Source of the DNA: Pollutimonas sp036675275
GTDB taxonomy: Bacteria > Pseudomonadota > Gammaproteobacteria > Burkholderiales > Burkholderiaceae_B
Assembly (NCBI GenBank): GCA_036675275.1
Contig: JAKFFG010000005.1
Span: forward strand, 62,001-126,000
Reading direction: 5' to 3'
DNA length: 64,000 bases
Made by a program: the position numbers and the translations under genes. Under the pieces are notes generated by a model that did not search any database, had not been told where the DNA came from, and worked only from the letters and a program-made list of their open reading frames with translations. Of this stretch, positions 18,308-27,928 are shown one piece after another. The first letter of the stretch is position 1. Every line of letters starts with the position of its first letter.

Positions 18308-18697
18308 TTATGCGCCCAGCTTTTCGAAAATCTTGTTGAGTTTTTCTTCAAGCGTGGCAGCGGTAAAAGGCTTGACAACGTAACCATTCGCGCCGGCCTG
18401 TGCGGCCGCAATGATGTTTTCCTTTTTCGCTTCAGCCGTGACCATCAGCACCGGCAACTTGGCCAATACGGGGTCGGCCCGGATGTTCTGCAACATGGTG
18501 AGCCCGTCCATATTGGGCATATTCCAGTCCGAAACCACGAACTCGAAGCTCCCGTTGCGTAATTTTTCGAGCCCCATGGCGCCGTCTTCGGCCTCGTCCA
18601 CGTTCTCGAATCCGAGATCCTTAAGCAGGTTCTTGATGATCCGACGCATGGTCGGAAAGTCATCGACAACCAGAATTTTCATGGTTTTCTGTACCAC
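18308..18697 (-). CDS. cheY: Chemotaxis response regulator CheY
   Basis: CheY-P binds the flagellar switch. The 129 residues are a single receiver domain: acidic pair in VVDDFPTMRR, phospho-acceptor Asp57 in VVSDWNMPNMDG, and the conserved lysine in VVKPFTAATL. I keep the GTG start (MVQKTMKILV) because GGAG lies 8 bases upstream; the internal ATG would remove five residues. cheZ follows. Confidence 0.97.
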   Translation of the reverse strand: MVQKTMKILVVDDFPTMRRIIKNLLKDLGFENVDEAEDGAMGLEKLRNGSFEFVVSDWNMPNMDGLTMLQNIRADPVLAKLPVLMVTAEAKKENIIAAAQAGANGYVVKPFTAATLEEKLNKIFEKLGA

Positions 18698-18743
18698 TTA
18701 ACACGCTCCAAAAATAATAAATAGCCAAATGTCTTCAGGAAAA

Positions 18744-19796
18744 TCAGACTCGATGACCATATGAGCCAGCACTCGAAAGAATGCGCTGGCTGATTTCCGA
18801 TAATGGCACCGCGCTGTCGGCTGCGCCTATGTGCAGCGCCTCGCGCGGCATGCCGAATACAACACAACTTGCTTCGTCCTGGGCAAAGGTAGTGGCCCCT
18901 GCCTGCTTCATGGCCAGCATACCCTGGGCCCCATCCTTGCCCATGCCCGTCAGAATAACGCCAACGGCATTTTTCCCGGCAACCTGCGCGGCGGAATGGA
19001 ACAACACATCGACTGAAGGCCGATGCCTGTTTACCGGATCGCTGTATTCAAGCTTGACCACATAATTGGCCCCCGAACGCGCCAGTTTCATGTGCGCCAC
19101 GCCGCCCGGCGCAAGATAGACGTGCCCAGGCAAAACCCGCTGACCGTCTTCTGCTTCGTGCACTTCGACGGCACACAAATTATCCAGGCGTTGCACGAAT
19201 GATCGGGTAAAACCCGCCGGCATGTGCTGGGTGATCATGATCGCCGGACTATTGGCGGGCAAAGGCTCCAGTACCTGGCGTATGGCTTCGGTACCGCCAG
19301 TGGAAGCGCCGATCAATACCAGCTTTTCCGTCGTTGAAAACACATGCGTCAGCCGCTTGGCCGGTGCGTTGTCGGAATGACGCGGCTGCCTGGGACGCGA
19401 CGTGGCCGCTGCCCGGATTTTCTCGGCGATCAGTTCGCTGTATTCGAACAAACCGTCGCGCAAGCCGAGCTTTGGCTTGGTGACAAAGTCGACCGCGCCT
19501 AATTCAAGAGCGCGCAAGGTGACCTCGGAATTGCGCTCCGTCAGCGAAGAGACCATTACCACCGGCATGGGCCGCAAACGCATCAGGCGTTCGAGGAAAT
19601 CCAGACCGTCCATGCGCGGCATCTCCACATCGAGCGTGAGCACATCCGGATTGTGCTGTTTGATCAATTCACGTGCAATAAGCGGATCGGGCGCCGATGC
19701 AACGACTTCCATGTCCGGTTGGCCATTGATGATTTCGGTCATCAGACCTCGGACCAGAGCCGAATCATCCACACATAAGACTCGAATTTTCTTCAT
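18744..19796 (-). CDS. cheB: Chemoreceptor methylesterase/deamidase CheB
   Basis: CheB demethylates receptors for adaptation. The 350 residues have a receiver domain with Asp56 (VLTLDVEMPRMDG), a linker, and a C-terminal esterase domain with the catalytic Ser in LIGASTGGTEAIR. The other catalytic residues are His in ITQHMPAGFT and Asp in GMGKDGAQG. It follows cheR. cheD, often placed between cheR and cheB, is absent from this cluster. Confidence 0.98.
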   Translation of the reverse strand: MKKIRVLCVDDSALVRGLMTEIINGQPDMEVVASAPDPLIARELIKQHNPDVLTLDVEMPRMDGLDFLERLMRLRPMPVVMVSSLTERNSEVTLRALELGAVDFVTKPKLGLRDGLFEYSELIAEKIRAAATSRPRQPRHSDNAPAKRLTHVFSTTEKLVLIGASTGGTEAIRQVLEPLPANSPAIMITQHMPAGFTRSFVQRLDNLCAVEVHEAEDGQRVLPGHVYLAPGGVAHMKLARSGANYVVKLEYSDPVNRHRPSVDVLFHSAAQVAGKNAVGVILTGMGKDGAQGMLAMKQAGATTFAQDEASCVVFGMPREALHIGAADSAVPLSEISQRILSSAGSYGHRV

Positions 19797-19842
19797 TTAA
19801 GATGCAGTTCAATAAATACGGTGAAGGTGCCCCGCGCCAACG

Positions 19843-20685
19843 CTAGGCGAGCTCGTACACCGTCTGCCCCTGCAAGCGGAACGCTTTGGTCAGATAGGTG
19901 AAATTTTCGGAGTGACCCGCAAACAACAAGCCGCCAGGCTTCAGCGTGGGCGCGAAACGCTCCAGAATGCGCGTCTGGGTCGGCTTGTCGAAATAAATCA
20001 TGGTGTTGCGACAAAAAATGGCATCGAACTTGCGGTCGGTGGGCCAGTTGCTGGAAAGAAGATTGAAGGTCTGAAATTCAATCAGGTCGCGGATGGCCGG
20101 CTTGGCGCGCACCATGCCCACATGCCGTCCCATGCCGCGTTGAAAATATTTCTTGAGGTACTCTTCAGGTACCGGCTGCACGCGCTCCAGTGAGTAGACC
20201 CCTTCCTGGGCCCGCTCGACGGCGCGCGTGTCGATATCGGTAGCCAATATTGAAACGCCAACATCCGGCTGCAGACATGACTCGCGCAGCGTCATGGCGA
20301 TGGTGTAGGGCTCTTCGCCGGTGGACGACGCACAACACCAGACCGAGAACGGCTTTTTTCTGGTCCTGGCGAACTTGCCAAGGATATCGAAATGGTGCTG
20401 CTCTCGAAAGAACGCCGTGTGGTTGATCGTGAACGCATTGACGAACGCCTCCCATTCCGACGAATGGGGGTTGTGTTCGAGATGGTCGAGATACTCCTTT
20501 ACATTGCTCAAGCCCATGGCCTTGGTGCGCATGCCCAGAGTACGGGCCGCCATCTCGTGCTTATGATTACCAATCACAATACCGGCTCTGGCGCGCAACA
20601 CACGGGCTGATCGCTCAAAGTCGTGCTGCCCGACCTCGGCAAGGAGGGGCATGGTGAAAATAGATTGTGCTTGTGGCAATGACAT
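19843..20685 (-). CDS. cheR: Chemoreceptor glutamate methyltransferase CheR
   Basis: CheR methylates glutamates on chemoreceptors using S-adenosylmethionine. The 280 residues have the CheR N-terminal helical domain and a methyltransferase domain with VWCCASSTGEEPYTIAM, ILATDIDTRAVERAQ and FDAIFCRNTMIYFDKPTQ. It starts 4 bases after the chemoreceptor stop. The C-terminus ends near LTKAFRLQGQTVYELA, as in the family. Confidence 0.97.
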   Translation of the reverse strand: MSLPQAQSIFTMPLLAEVGQHDFERSARVLRARAGIVIGNHKHEMAARTLGMRTKAMGLSNVKEYLDHLEHNPHSSEWEAFVNAFTINHTAFFREQHHFDILGKFARTRKKPFSVWCCASSTGEEPYTIAMTLRESCLQPDVGVSILATDIDTRAVERAQEGVYSLERVQPVPEEYLKKYFQRGMGRHVGMVRAKPAIRDLIEFQTFNLLSSNWPTDRKFDAIFCRNTMIYFDKPTQTRILERFAPTLKPGGLLFAGHSENFTYLTKAFRLQGQTVYELA

Positions 20686-20689
20686 GCTT

Positions 20690-22426
20690 TCAGGAACGCG
20701 CTAACGCTCCAAGAGATTGAGTCAGACCCGAAAATTCGGACGCTGGCCTGGAATGCTTGAGTTGAGCGGCTGTGACATCGATCACCTCGTTCGTATTGAT
20801 CTTGAAGACAGCCACGGCTTCCGTCAGGCGGGTAGCCTGGTCCTGCAGGGAGCCGGCGGCGGCCGCAGCCTGTTCGACGAGCGCGGCATTTTGCTGCACC
20901 GCAACATCCATTTCCGCGACGGCTTTGTTGACCTGTTCGATGCCATCGGACTGCTCGTGGGATGCCGACGATATTTCGCCCATAATGGTGGTGACGCCCT
21001 GAACGGAACCCACCACTTCCTGCATGATTTCGCCGGCAACGCTGGCCTGCTGCGACCCCGCCTGCACCTTGACCAAAGACTCTTCGATCTGCTCTTTGAT
21101 TTCTTTGGCGGCACCGGCGCTGCGCTGCGCAAGCGAGCGCACTTCGCTGGCCACGACCGCGAAACCGCGGCCCTGCTCGCCCACCCGGGCGGCTTCCACC
21201 GCTGCATTCAGCGCGAGGATATTGGTTTGAAAGGCAATGCCGTCGATGACACTGACAATTTCGGCCATCTTGGCCGAACTGGCGCATATTTCGTCCATGG
21301 TGGAGACAACGGCGGCCACGGCGACACCGCCGCGCTCGGCGACCGTCGAAGCGTTTTTAGCCAGTTTGTCGGCCTCTTCGGCATTGTCGGTGTTCTGGCG
21401 CACCGTACTTGCGAGTTGCTCCATGCTGGCCGCCGTTTCCTGCAGAGCGGCAGCTTGCTGCTCGGTGCGGCTGCTGAGGTCGGTATTGCCTGCGAAAATC
21501 TCGCGCGAGCCCAGCGTGATTTCCTCAACGCCCTCGCGCACAGCGCTTACCGTACGGGTGAGGCTTTCCTGCATGCGCCGCATCGCCTCGTAGAGCACGC
21601 CGATTTCGTTGCGCGACATGACGTCCACACGCTGGGTGAAATCACCACCGGCGATCCGGTCGAAATGCGCACCGGCAAGGCGCAATGGACGCAGTACCAT
21701 GCGGCTGAGAAAGGCGTACGTGATCAAGGCAATGGCCAGACACACCAGCATGGCCACCGACACCAATTGGATTACCAGCTGATACTGGCTGTCTTCGCGT
21801 TGGTAAGCCTGATCGATGATGCGTTGCTGATAACCGTGAAGACTGCTCAAAGAGCTGTACAAGTCTTCTTCAAGAAACAGCGTCGTGCCGCCCAGAAAGG
21901 TATGGTATTCCTTGATCCGTCCCGCAGCCAGCATGTCCAACAAAGGCTGGACGCCGCCGCTCATGAGCGTGTTGTAGCCCTCGACCACCCGCGCATAGCG
22001 GCTTTCCGGGTCGGGCACGTTTTTTACAAGATCGGTGAAAGCGGCAAAACGGGCCAATGACTTGTCATATTCGCCGCGTGCCGATGCGAGCAGGGCCTTG
22101 GTCTCGTCGCTCAGGGCAGCAGCGTCGGTACTTTCCGAGCCGCCCCACTCGGCGGCAATGGCGTTGGCCTGTTGATCGCTGTTGACGATGAAGCTCGCAA
22201 CGGCACGTCCGAGTACGGTCTGTACATTCTTGTATCCGTCGATGGACTCGTACAAGGCGGAACCCAAGCGCTGATTCTGGACGATGCTGTGCAGCGACTG
22301 ATTACCGGCGCGCAGGGAGAGAACGCCCAATGCCGCGCCCGCGATAAGCATGAGAAGAAAGAACGCCAGAACCAGGATCAGGCTGGTGCGGATCTTCATA
22401 TTTGAAATAAGCGAGATCTTTCGCAT
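20690..22426 (-). CDS. Methyl-accepting chemotaxis protein
   Basis: This is the only chemoreceptor in the cluster. The 578 residues have one N-terminal membrane helix (about 12-32) and a periplasmic domain that looks like a Tar/Tsr-type four-helix bundle. A second helix (about 195-215), a HAMP and a long signalling hairpin follow, with tip FQTNILALNAAVEAARVGEQ then GRGFAVVASEVRSLAQRSA. It lacks a C-terminal NWETF-type CheR-tethering pentapeptide and ends GLTQSLGALARS. The ligand cannot be told from sequence. It lies between cheW and cheR. Confidence 0.95.
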   Translation of the reverse strand: MRKISLISNMKIRTSLILVLAFFLLMLIAGAALGVLSLRAGNQSLHSIVQNQRLGSALYESIDGYKNVQTVLGRAVASFIVNSDQQANAIAAEWGGSESTDAAALSDETKALLASARGEYDKSLARFAAFTDLVKNVPDPESRYARVVEGYNTLMSGGVQPLLDMLAAGRIKEYHTFLGGTTLFLEEDLYSSLSSLHGYQQRIIDQAYQREDSQYQLVIQLVSVAMLVCLAIALITYAFLSRMVLRPLRLAGAHFDRIAGGDFTQRVDVMSRNEIGVLYEAMRRMQESLTRTVSAVREGVEEITLGSREIFAGNTDLSSRTEQQAAALQETAASMEQLASTVRQNTDNAEEADKLAKNASTVAERGGVAVAAVVSTMDEICASSAKMAEIVSVIDGIAFQTNILALNAAVEAARVGEQGRGFAVVASEVRSLAQRSAGAAKEIKEQIEESLVKVQAGSQQASVAGEIMQEVVGSVQGVTTIMGEISSASHEQSDGIEQVNKAVAEMDVAVQQNAALVEQAAAAAGSLQDQATRLTEAVAVFKINTNEVIDVTAAQLKHSRPASEFSGLTQSLGALARS

Positions 22427-22482
22427 ACTACATTGCCCCGTTTTATATCGTTATCAGCAAACCCGCCCAAGCCGACCCTGGA

Positions 22483-22983
22483 TCAGGCCGCTGCGCTTTC
22501 AACCAATGCCATTTCTTCGCTGGTCATCAGCTTTTCGATATCGACCAGGATAAGCATGCGCTCGCCTATGGTGCCGATTCCCGTTAGGTACTCAGTGGAA
22601 AACGCAGTGCCGAATTGAGGCGCGGCGCTGATATGGCCGGGTTGCAACATAAGAACGTCGGACACGCCGTCCACCACCACACCCACAACCCGCGTCTTGA
22701 GATTCAGGATGACCACGACTGTCTGGTGGTTGTATTCGACCGTTTCAAGATTGAACTTGATGCGCATGTCCACAATAGGGACGATGATGCCGCGCAAGTT
22801 GGTCACACCCTTGACGAATGAGGGAACGTTGGCGATACGCGTTACTGTCTGAGCGTCGTAGCCGCGAATTTCCTGAACCTTCAGGATGTCGATGCCGTAC
22901 TCTTGCGCTGCGAGTGTAAAGACCAGGAACTCCTGGCCGGTGGAATCGACCTGGGTTGCGTTGGACTCGAATTTGTTGAACAT
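22483..22983 (-). CDS. cheW: Chemotaxis coupling protein CheW
   Basis: CheW links receptors to the CheA kinase. The 166 residues are a single CheW domain: FLVFTLAAQEYGIDILKVQE, NVPSFVKGVTNLRGIIVPIV and VVDGVSDVLMLQPGHI. The length is normal. It is 27 bases downstream of cheA. Confidence 0.97.
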   Translation of the reverse strand: MFNKFESNATQVDSTGQEFLVFTLAAQEYGIDILKVQEIRGYDAQTVTRIANVPSFVKGVTNLRGIIVPIVDMRIKFNLETVEYNHQTVVVILNLKTRVVGVVVDGVSDVLMLQPGHISAAPQFGTAFSTEYLTGIGTIGERMLILVDIEKLMTSEEMALVESAAA

Positions 22984-23010
22984 TGCTTTCTCCGAAACTT
23001 TTAAGAGACG

Positions 23011-25125
23011 TTATATCGTTGTTTTATCGCGCGTGAAACGCATCAGGGCAAACACGTCGACAATCAGCGCAACACTGCCGTCGCCAAGGATCGTGGCTGC
23101 CGAAACACCCGGTATTTTCCGATAATTCGATTCAAGATTCTTTACCACGACCTGATGCTGGCCAATAAGGTGATCGACAAGCAGGGCGAAACGGACATCC
23201 TGCGCTTGCAGTACGACTGCAATCGATTTCGTGATGTCGGTCTCGGCGCCGTCAACGGCAAAAACGTTATGCAGAGCCACGATGGGAAGGTATTCGCCGC
23301 GAACCTGCAACACGTGTTCGGTTTCGGAAATAGAGCGAATCTGATCCGCGCTTGGCTGCATGGATTCGGTGACATGGCTGAGCGGCAATATAAAGGTTTC
23401 CTCGCCGACACGCACCGACATACCATCAAGAATTGCCAGCGTAAGCGGCAGCACAATGCGGGTGGATGTGCCCTGGCCCGAACGCGAAGAAAGCTGGATG
23501 TGGCCGCCCATGGCCTGGATATTGCGTCGCACGACGTCCATGCCCACACCGCGCCCCGAAATATCGGTAACCTTCTCGGCCGTGGAGAACCCCGGGGCAA
23601 AAATAAGCTGCCACAGCTCTTCGTCGGGGGTGTTCTCGGTGACGGCCATGCCCTGCGCCAGAGCTTTCTTCAATATACGTTCACGGCTCAGCCCTGCGCC
23701 GTCGTCGATAACTTCGATGACGATCTGGCCGCCATGATGCTGTGCCGACAACAACAGATTGCCTTCCGGACTCTTGCCGGCTTCGACACGTTTTTCAGGC
23801 GATTCGATGCCGTGATCGATACTGTTGCGCACCAGATGCGTAAGCGGATCAATGATGCGTTCGATCAGGCTCTTGTCGAGCTCGGTGGCCTGACCTTGCG
23901 TGGTCAGTTTGATCTGCTTGCCCATCTTGCTGGCGCTTTCACGCACGACGCGGGGAAAGCGGCTGAACACGTAATCCATAGGCATCATGCGTATGGACAT
24001 GACGGCCTCTTGCAGGTCGCGCGCGTTGCGATCGAGCTGTTCGATACCGTTGAGCAGACGATCGTGCAGTACGGGATCCAGCGTGGACGCCGTCTGCACA
24101 AGCATGGCCTGAGTAATGACCAGCTCGCCCACCAGGTTGATGATCTGGTCGACTTTCTCGACGCCCACCCGGATGGTGCTGCTATTGGAGGCTGCGCCCG
24201 CTGGAGCTTTGCTTTCGGGTTTGGCGGAGGGCGCCGGGGCGGCTGCAGGGGCCGCAGCAGCAGCGGCCACTGGTGGCGCCGGCTCTTGGGGCGAGGCCGC
24301 CGCAGCGCTATCCGGAACGTCGGTGCCGGCCGGCGCAGCCGCCGGGGATGCCGTGGTTGCTGCGGCGGGCAATGCCTGGCGCGTGATCTCGACCTGATCG
24401 GCATTGACGATAAAGCAGCACACCGCCTCGAGGTCACTGGCCGAGGCCGTGGTTTTCAGCCATATGGACAAGGAGGTGGCAGTACTTTCCTTGTGCAGCA
24501 CATCGCCGAGCAATGCCATTTCTTCGGCCAAGGCCGCAGCGTCTTTGGGATCAAGGCTATTGACGCGCACATGCAGCGGGAGCTCCACCGCATTGCCGGC
24601 TGAAGCATCGATAACCGAACCGGCAGGCGCCGAAGGCGTTGCTGCAGCCAGGTTGGGCGCGGGTACTGCGGGGGCTGCGGGTGTTGCGGCAGCCGGTGTC
24701 ACGGGCGCTTCAGCAGGTATGCCGCTTTGCTCTTGTGCCAATTGACGAAGCTGCGCGCAAATACGCTCGTAAGCCGCCGAGTCGGGTTCTTGTGAGTTGC
24801 GATAAGCCGCCACTTGCGCTGTCAGCACATCTTTGGTTTCCAGGAAGAGATCGATCATGTCTTTACGCAAGGGCATCTCGCCCCGGCGGATTAAATCGAG
24901 AAGGTTTTCAAGAAGATGGGTGGTGTCGGCCAGATGTCCGAAACAGCCGAACGTGCCGGCCCCGCCCTTGATGGAGTGAGCCGCCCGGAAGATGGCATTG
25001 AGTTCGTCGACATCCGGGTTGGCAAGGTCGAGACCGAGCAACAAGCGCTCCATGTCGGCCAACAACTCGTCGGCTTCGTCAAAAAAAGTCTCGAAAAACT
25101 GGCTCAGGTCAACGCCCGTACTCAT
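23011..25125 (-). CDS. cheA: Chemotaxis histidine kinase CheA
   Basis: CheA autophosphorylates in response to receptors and passes phosphate to CheY and CheB. The 704 residues have an HPt domain with the phosphorylated His50 (FRAAHSIKGGAGTFG) and an Ala/Pro-rich linker around residues 145-175. A CheY-binding region and a second Ala/Pro linker (about 250-305) follow. Dimerisation, ATPase (LVRNSIDHGIESPEKR, DDGAGLSRERI, GRGVGMDVVRRN) and CheW-like regulatory domains complete it. It lies between motB and cheW. Confidence 0.98.
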   Translation of the reverse strand: MSTGVDLSQFFETFFDEADELLADMERLLLGLDLANPDVDELNAIFRAAHSIKGGAGTFGCFGHLADTTHLLENLLDLIRRGEMPLRKDMIDLFLETKDVLTAQVAAYRNSQEPDSAAYERICAQLRQLAQEQSGIPAEAPVTPAAATPAAPAVPAPNLAAATPSAPAGSVIDASAGNAVELPLHVRVNSLDPKDAAALAEEMALLGDVLHKESTATSLSIWLKTTASASDLEAVCCFIVNADQVEITRQALPAAATTASPAAAPAGTDVPDSAAAASPQEPAPPVAAAAAAPAAAPAPSAKPESKAPAGAASNSSTIRVGVEKVDQIINLVGELVITQAMLVQTASTLDPVLHDRLLNGIEQLDRNARDLQEAVMSIRMMPMDYVFSRFPRVVRESASKMGKQIKLTTQGQATELDKSLIERIIDPLTHLVRNSIDHGIESPEKRVEAGKSPEGNLLLSAQHHGGQIVIEVIDDGAGLSRERILKKALAQGMAVTENTPDEELWQLIFAPGFSTAEKVTDISGRGVGMDVVRRNIQAMGGHIQLSSRSGQGTSTRIVLPLTLAILDGMSVRVGEETFILPLSHVTESMQPSADQIRSISETEHVLQVRGEYLPIVALHNVFAVDGAETDITKSIAVVLQAQDVRFALLVDHLIGQHQVVVKNLESNYRKIPGVSAATILGDGSVALIVDVFALMRFTRDKTTI

Positions 25126-25248
25126 GATCGCTTCCTTGTACTGTAGAGCTGTGTCATCTGGATATTCTGTTCCCGAGCTGATTTGTTATTTAGGCTGTAC
25201 CGCCCTGCGCATCGTTGAGCCGGCCATGCCCGCCCACGACCTGTTCGC

Positions 25249-26181
25249 CTACTGCTGGATGGGCGTGACCGGCAGCGAAGGTATGCCGGACACGTTCATG
25301 TTTGTTGCAGGCGCCATGATTTCCTTGAGATCGTATGCCGTCGCTCCCGATGCATTCTGCTCATCGATGCGTCGTTCAGCGCGTCGGTTGAGAACGAGGA
25401 CACTGATACGCCGATTAACGGCAGCCATGGGATTATCTTTAATAAGGCTTACGGAAGAAGACATGCCCAGAACGCGTTTTACCTTGGTCTCGGCCATGCC
25501 GCCTATGACCAGTTCCTTGCGCGCCGCATTGGCCCGATCGGCGGACAATTCCCAGTTACTGTAGTCGCGCTCACCCGTGGCATATTGCATGGCGTCAGTA
25601 TGGCCGGCCACACTGACGCTGTTGGGCAATTCGTTCAACAAGGGGCCGAGCTCGCGCAGGATATTGCGCATATATGACTGCATATACGCGCTACCCGTGG
25701 CGAACATGGGACGATTGTCTTTGTCGATAATCTGTATGCGCAAGCCGTCAGGCGTCATATCCAGAAGCAATTGAGGACGGAATGCGAGGAGCACCGGATC
25801 AGTCTGGATCAGTCGTTCGATTTCGGCTTTCAGATCTTCCAGGCGCCGGGTATCGCGCAGGTCGCCCTCAGTACGCACGTCGCCCCGCGACGGAATAGGA
25901 TTGACATTCGGTATTGGGCTGGGCGAACCGCCAGGTATGACAGTACTTCCAGTGTCGTTGCGCTTGCCGCCCGTGATGGCTTCCATGAGCGGCATGCGGA
26001 AGTACTCGGCCATTTCCTGCAAGTCTTTCTGCGGCACCAGCGACACAAGCCACATCACCAGAAAGAATGCCATCATGGCAGTCATGAAGTCGGCGTACGC
26101 GATTTTCCAGCTGCCGCCATGCGGGGCTTCATGCCGTCGTTTTTGTCGCCGGATTACGATCCGCGGCTCGGACTTATTCAT
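25249..26181 (-). CDS. motB: Flagellar stator protein MotB
   Basis: MotB anchors the stator to peptidoglycan and carries the proton-binding aspartate. The 310 residues have one N-terminal membrane helix with the critical Asp31 in WKIAYADFMTAMMAFFLVMW. They have an OmpA-like C-terminal domain (VSVAGHTDAMQYATGERDYSNWELSADRANAAR region, seen in parts). It starts 12 bases after motA. About 120 bases with no gene separate it from cheA; I see nothing definite there. Confidence 0.97.
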   Translation of the reverse strand: MNKSEPRIVIRRQKRRHEAPHGGSWKIAYADFMTAMMAFFLVMWLVSLVPQKDLQEMAEYFRMPLMEAITGGKRNDTGSTVIPGGSPSPIPNVNPIPSRGDVRTEGDLRDTRRLEDLKAEIERLIQTDPVLLAFRPQLLLDMTPDGLRIQIIDKDNRPMFATGSAYMQSYMRNILRELGPLLNELPNSVSVAGHTDAMQYATGERDYSNWELSADRANAARKELVIGGMAETKVKRVLGMSSSVSLIKDNPMAAVNRRISVLVLNRRAERRIDEQNASGATAYDLKEIMAPATNMNVSGIPSLPVTPIQQ

Positions 26182-26193
26182 AGACCCGCCCCG

Positions 26194-27066
26194 TTACGCT
26201 TTTTTGCCGGGAGCCCGGGTTTGACGCACATGCTCTTCAAGTTCCATGAATGAGGGGCGCACATAGGAATACAGCACTTTGCGGCCAAATTCCACCGCCA
26301 ACTGCGGTGGGTAGCCGTTCATGCTTGCCAGCAGCGTAACTTTGATGCATTCCAGCACTTTTTCCGAGGCAACCGAGCGGCGCTCGATCGAGGCCGCCAC
26401 GGGCGCCACAAAACCATAGGCAAGCAAAATGCCGAGAAAGGTACCAACCATGGCCTTGGAAATGAGGTCTGCCAGAATGGCGGGCGGCTGATCGACCGAA
26501 GCCAAGGCCTTGATCACACCCAGCACGGCTGCCACGATGCCGAATGCGGGCAAGGCATCGGCCACGGCCCGCAAGCCCACCGCAGGCACGTTCTTTTCGT
26601 TATGGTGCGCTTCGATTTCCTGATCCATCAACGCTTCGATTTCATGCGAACTCATATTGCCGCTGATCATGAGACGCAGGTAGTCGGTAATGAACTCCAT
26701 GAGACCGGGATCGTTAAGTACCGCCGGATACTCCGTGAAAATTGGGCTGGTCGCAGGTTCTTCGACGTCGGACTCGATGGACATCAAGCCGTCGCGACGC
26801 GCCTTGTTCAGCAGCACATATAGAAGAGCCATGAGTTCCATGTAGAGCTCTTTACTGTACGGATTCTTCTTGAGGATCAAGGGGAAAGCCGCAAACAGCA
26901 TCTTCATTGACTTGCCGCTGTTGGAGGCAATGTACGCACCCGCTGCTGCGCCGCCTATCAAGACGAACTCGAAGGGTTGATAAAGCGCACCCAGATGTCC
27001 GCCCAGGGCAACGAAGCTGCCAAAGACCGAGACAAAGACAATTACAAAGCCAAGCAGAATAAACAC
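26194..27066 (-). CDS. motA: Flagellar stator protein MotA
   Basis: MotA forms the stator proton channel with MotB and contacts the rotor. The 290 residues have the family N-terminus MFILLGFVIVFVSVFGSFVA, then a large cytoplasmic loop with the conserved charged residues. C-terminal helices around KAMVGTFLGILLAYGFVAPV close the channel. The length is close to E. coli MotA (295). motB follows directly. Confidence 0.97.
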   Translation of the reverse strand: MFILLGFVIVFVSVFGSFVALGGHLGALYQPFEFVLIGGAAAGAYIASNSGKSMKMLFAAFPLILKKNPYSKELYMELMALLYVLLNKARRDGLMSIESDVEEPATSPIFTEYPAVLNDPGLMEFITDYLRLMISGNMSSHEIEALMDQEIEAHHNEKNVPAVGLRAVADALPAFGIVAAVLGVIKALASVDQPPAILADLISKAMVGTFLGILLAYGFVAPVAASIERRSVASEKVLECIKVTLLASMNGYPPQLAVEFGRKVLYSYVRPSFMELEEHVRQTRAPGKKA

Positions 27067-27119
27067 GGATACGCCCTAGATAAACACATATGCATATGAT
27101 CCGTTCTTTTTGCTTACGA

Positions 27120-27143
27120 AAAACGCCCTTCAGAGGGTGTTTT
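27120..27143 (-). terminator. Terminator-like hairpin between flhC and motA
   Basis: AAAACGCCC (27120-27128), loop TTCAGA, GGGTGTTTT (27135-27143): a 9-bp stem with one G-T pair. Read leftward, the direction of flhDC transcription, the stem ends GGGCGTTTTTCG, a run of five T. It therefore fits an intrinsic terminator or attenuator for flhDC ahead of motAB-che. Confidence 0.65.
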
Positions 27144-27232
27144 CAAGCCCAAATCCCGGCTCTGCCAAAAAAAACCGCCCGGAGGGTTCCATGGCGGCGC
27201 ACTATTCATTCGGAGGATTGCCCGAACAGACC

Positions 27233-27904
27233 TTAACCTGATACAGACATCGCCATGGGAGACAAGGCCGGCGATTTTGCTGGACGGCGCATTTTTCCCG
27301 CCGTGAGCCCGGCGACGACCTCTTTGTCCAGAAGCGCCGTAGCGGGCGCGACAGCCTTTTTGCAGGCAGCTGCGTGGGCGCGGGTTTTACCGGCCCGTGG
27401 CGGCGGACGGCAGATAGCGCATACAAAGCCTTTTTGAGGATCGTGCGCGTGGGCGACAAAGCCTCCTTTGCACCGTTCGCAGTAGGACAATTGCAACATG
27501 CTGCTGTCGAAAAATCGAACCAGCATCCAGGCGCGCGTGAAGCTGAGCACCGGTTCGCCGAAGGGTTCGTCTGCTTTGCCGGTTGAAGCCTGCTCGAGAT
27601 AAAGCCGGTATGCCTCGACCAGCGCCAGCGACTTCCGGGCCGGCGTGCGGGTATCCATGTACTGATAGATGCTGTGGAACACGCTTGAATGAATATTGGG
27701 CAGCCAGGTCATGAACCAGTCGACCGAGAACGGCAACATGCCCTTCGGAGGCGAGCAGCCTTTTACTTCGCGATAGAGACGCGCAAGGCGGTCATAACTG
27801 AGGCTGGTCTCGGCCTGCAAGACTTGCAGGCGTGCGCCCAGTTTGATCATTTCCGACGCCAGCAATATTTCGTCGGCTTCCTTGGCTACACTTTTGCTTG
27901 CCAT
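27233..27904 (-). CDS. flhC: Flagellar master transcription activator subunit FlhC
   Basis: FlhC with FlhD forms the FlhD4C2 activator of early flagellar genes. The 223 residues contain the conserved N-terminal block (SEMIKLGARLQVLQAETSLS, YDRLARLYREVKGCSPPKGM) and the zinc site CERC ... CAIC (CERCKGGFVAHAHDPQKGF then VCAICRPP). The C-terminal 40 residues are Ala/Lys-rich and longer than in E. coli FlhC (192). It lies 24 bases downstream of flhD. Confidence 0.96.
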   Translation of the reverse strand: MASKSVAKEADEILLASEMIKLGARLQVLQAETSLSYDRLARLYREVKGCSPPKGMLPFSVDWFMTWLPNIHSSVFHSIYQYMDTRTPARKSLALVEAYRLYLEQASTGKADEPFGEPVLSFTRAWMLVRFFDSSMLQLSYCERCKGGFVAHAHDPQKGFVCAICRPPPRAGKTRAHAAACKKAVAPATALLDKEVVAGLTAGKMRRPAKSPALSPMAMSVSG

Positions 27905-27928
27905 GAGTATGTCTTCTGATCGGGATAA

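Noticed and set aside
18744..20685. A missing cheD between cheR and cheB as a deletion scar
   Set aside because: The 46-base gap holds no remnant, and many clusters lack cheD. There is no sign of damage.
22427..23010. Sigma-28 promoters before the chemoreceptor and cheW
   Set aside because: I looked for TAAA-N15-GCCGATAA leftward and found no acceptable match.
23155..24603. Long open frame on the + strand opposite cheA
   Set aside because: cheA is unmistakable on the other strand; the opposite frame has no recognisable domain or ribosome site.
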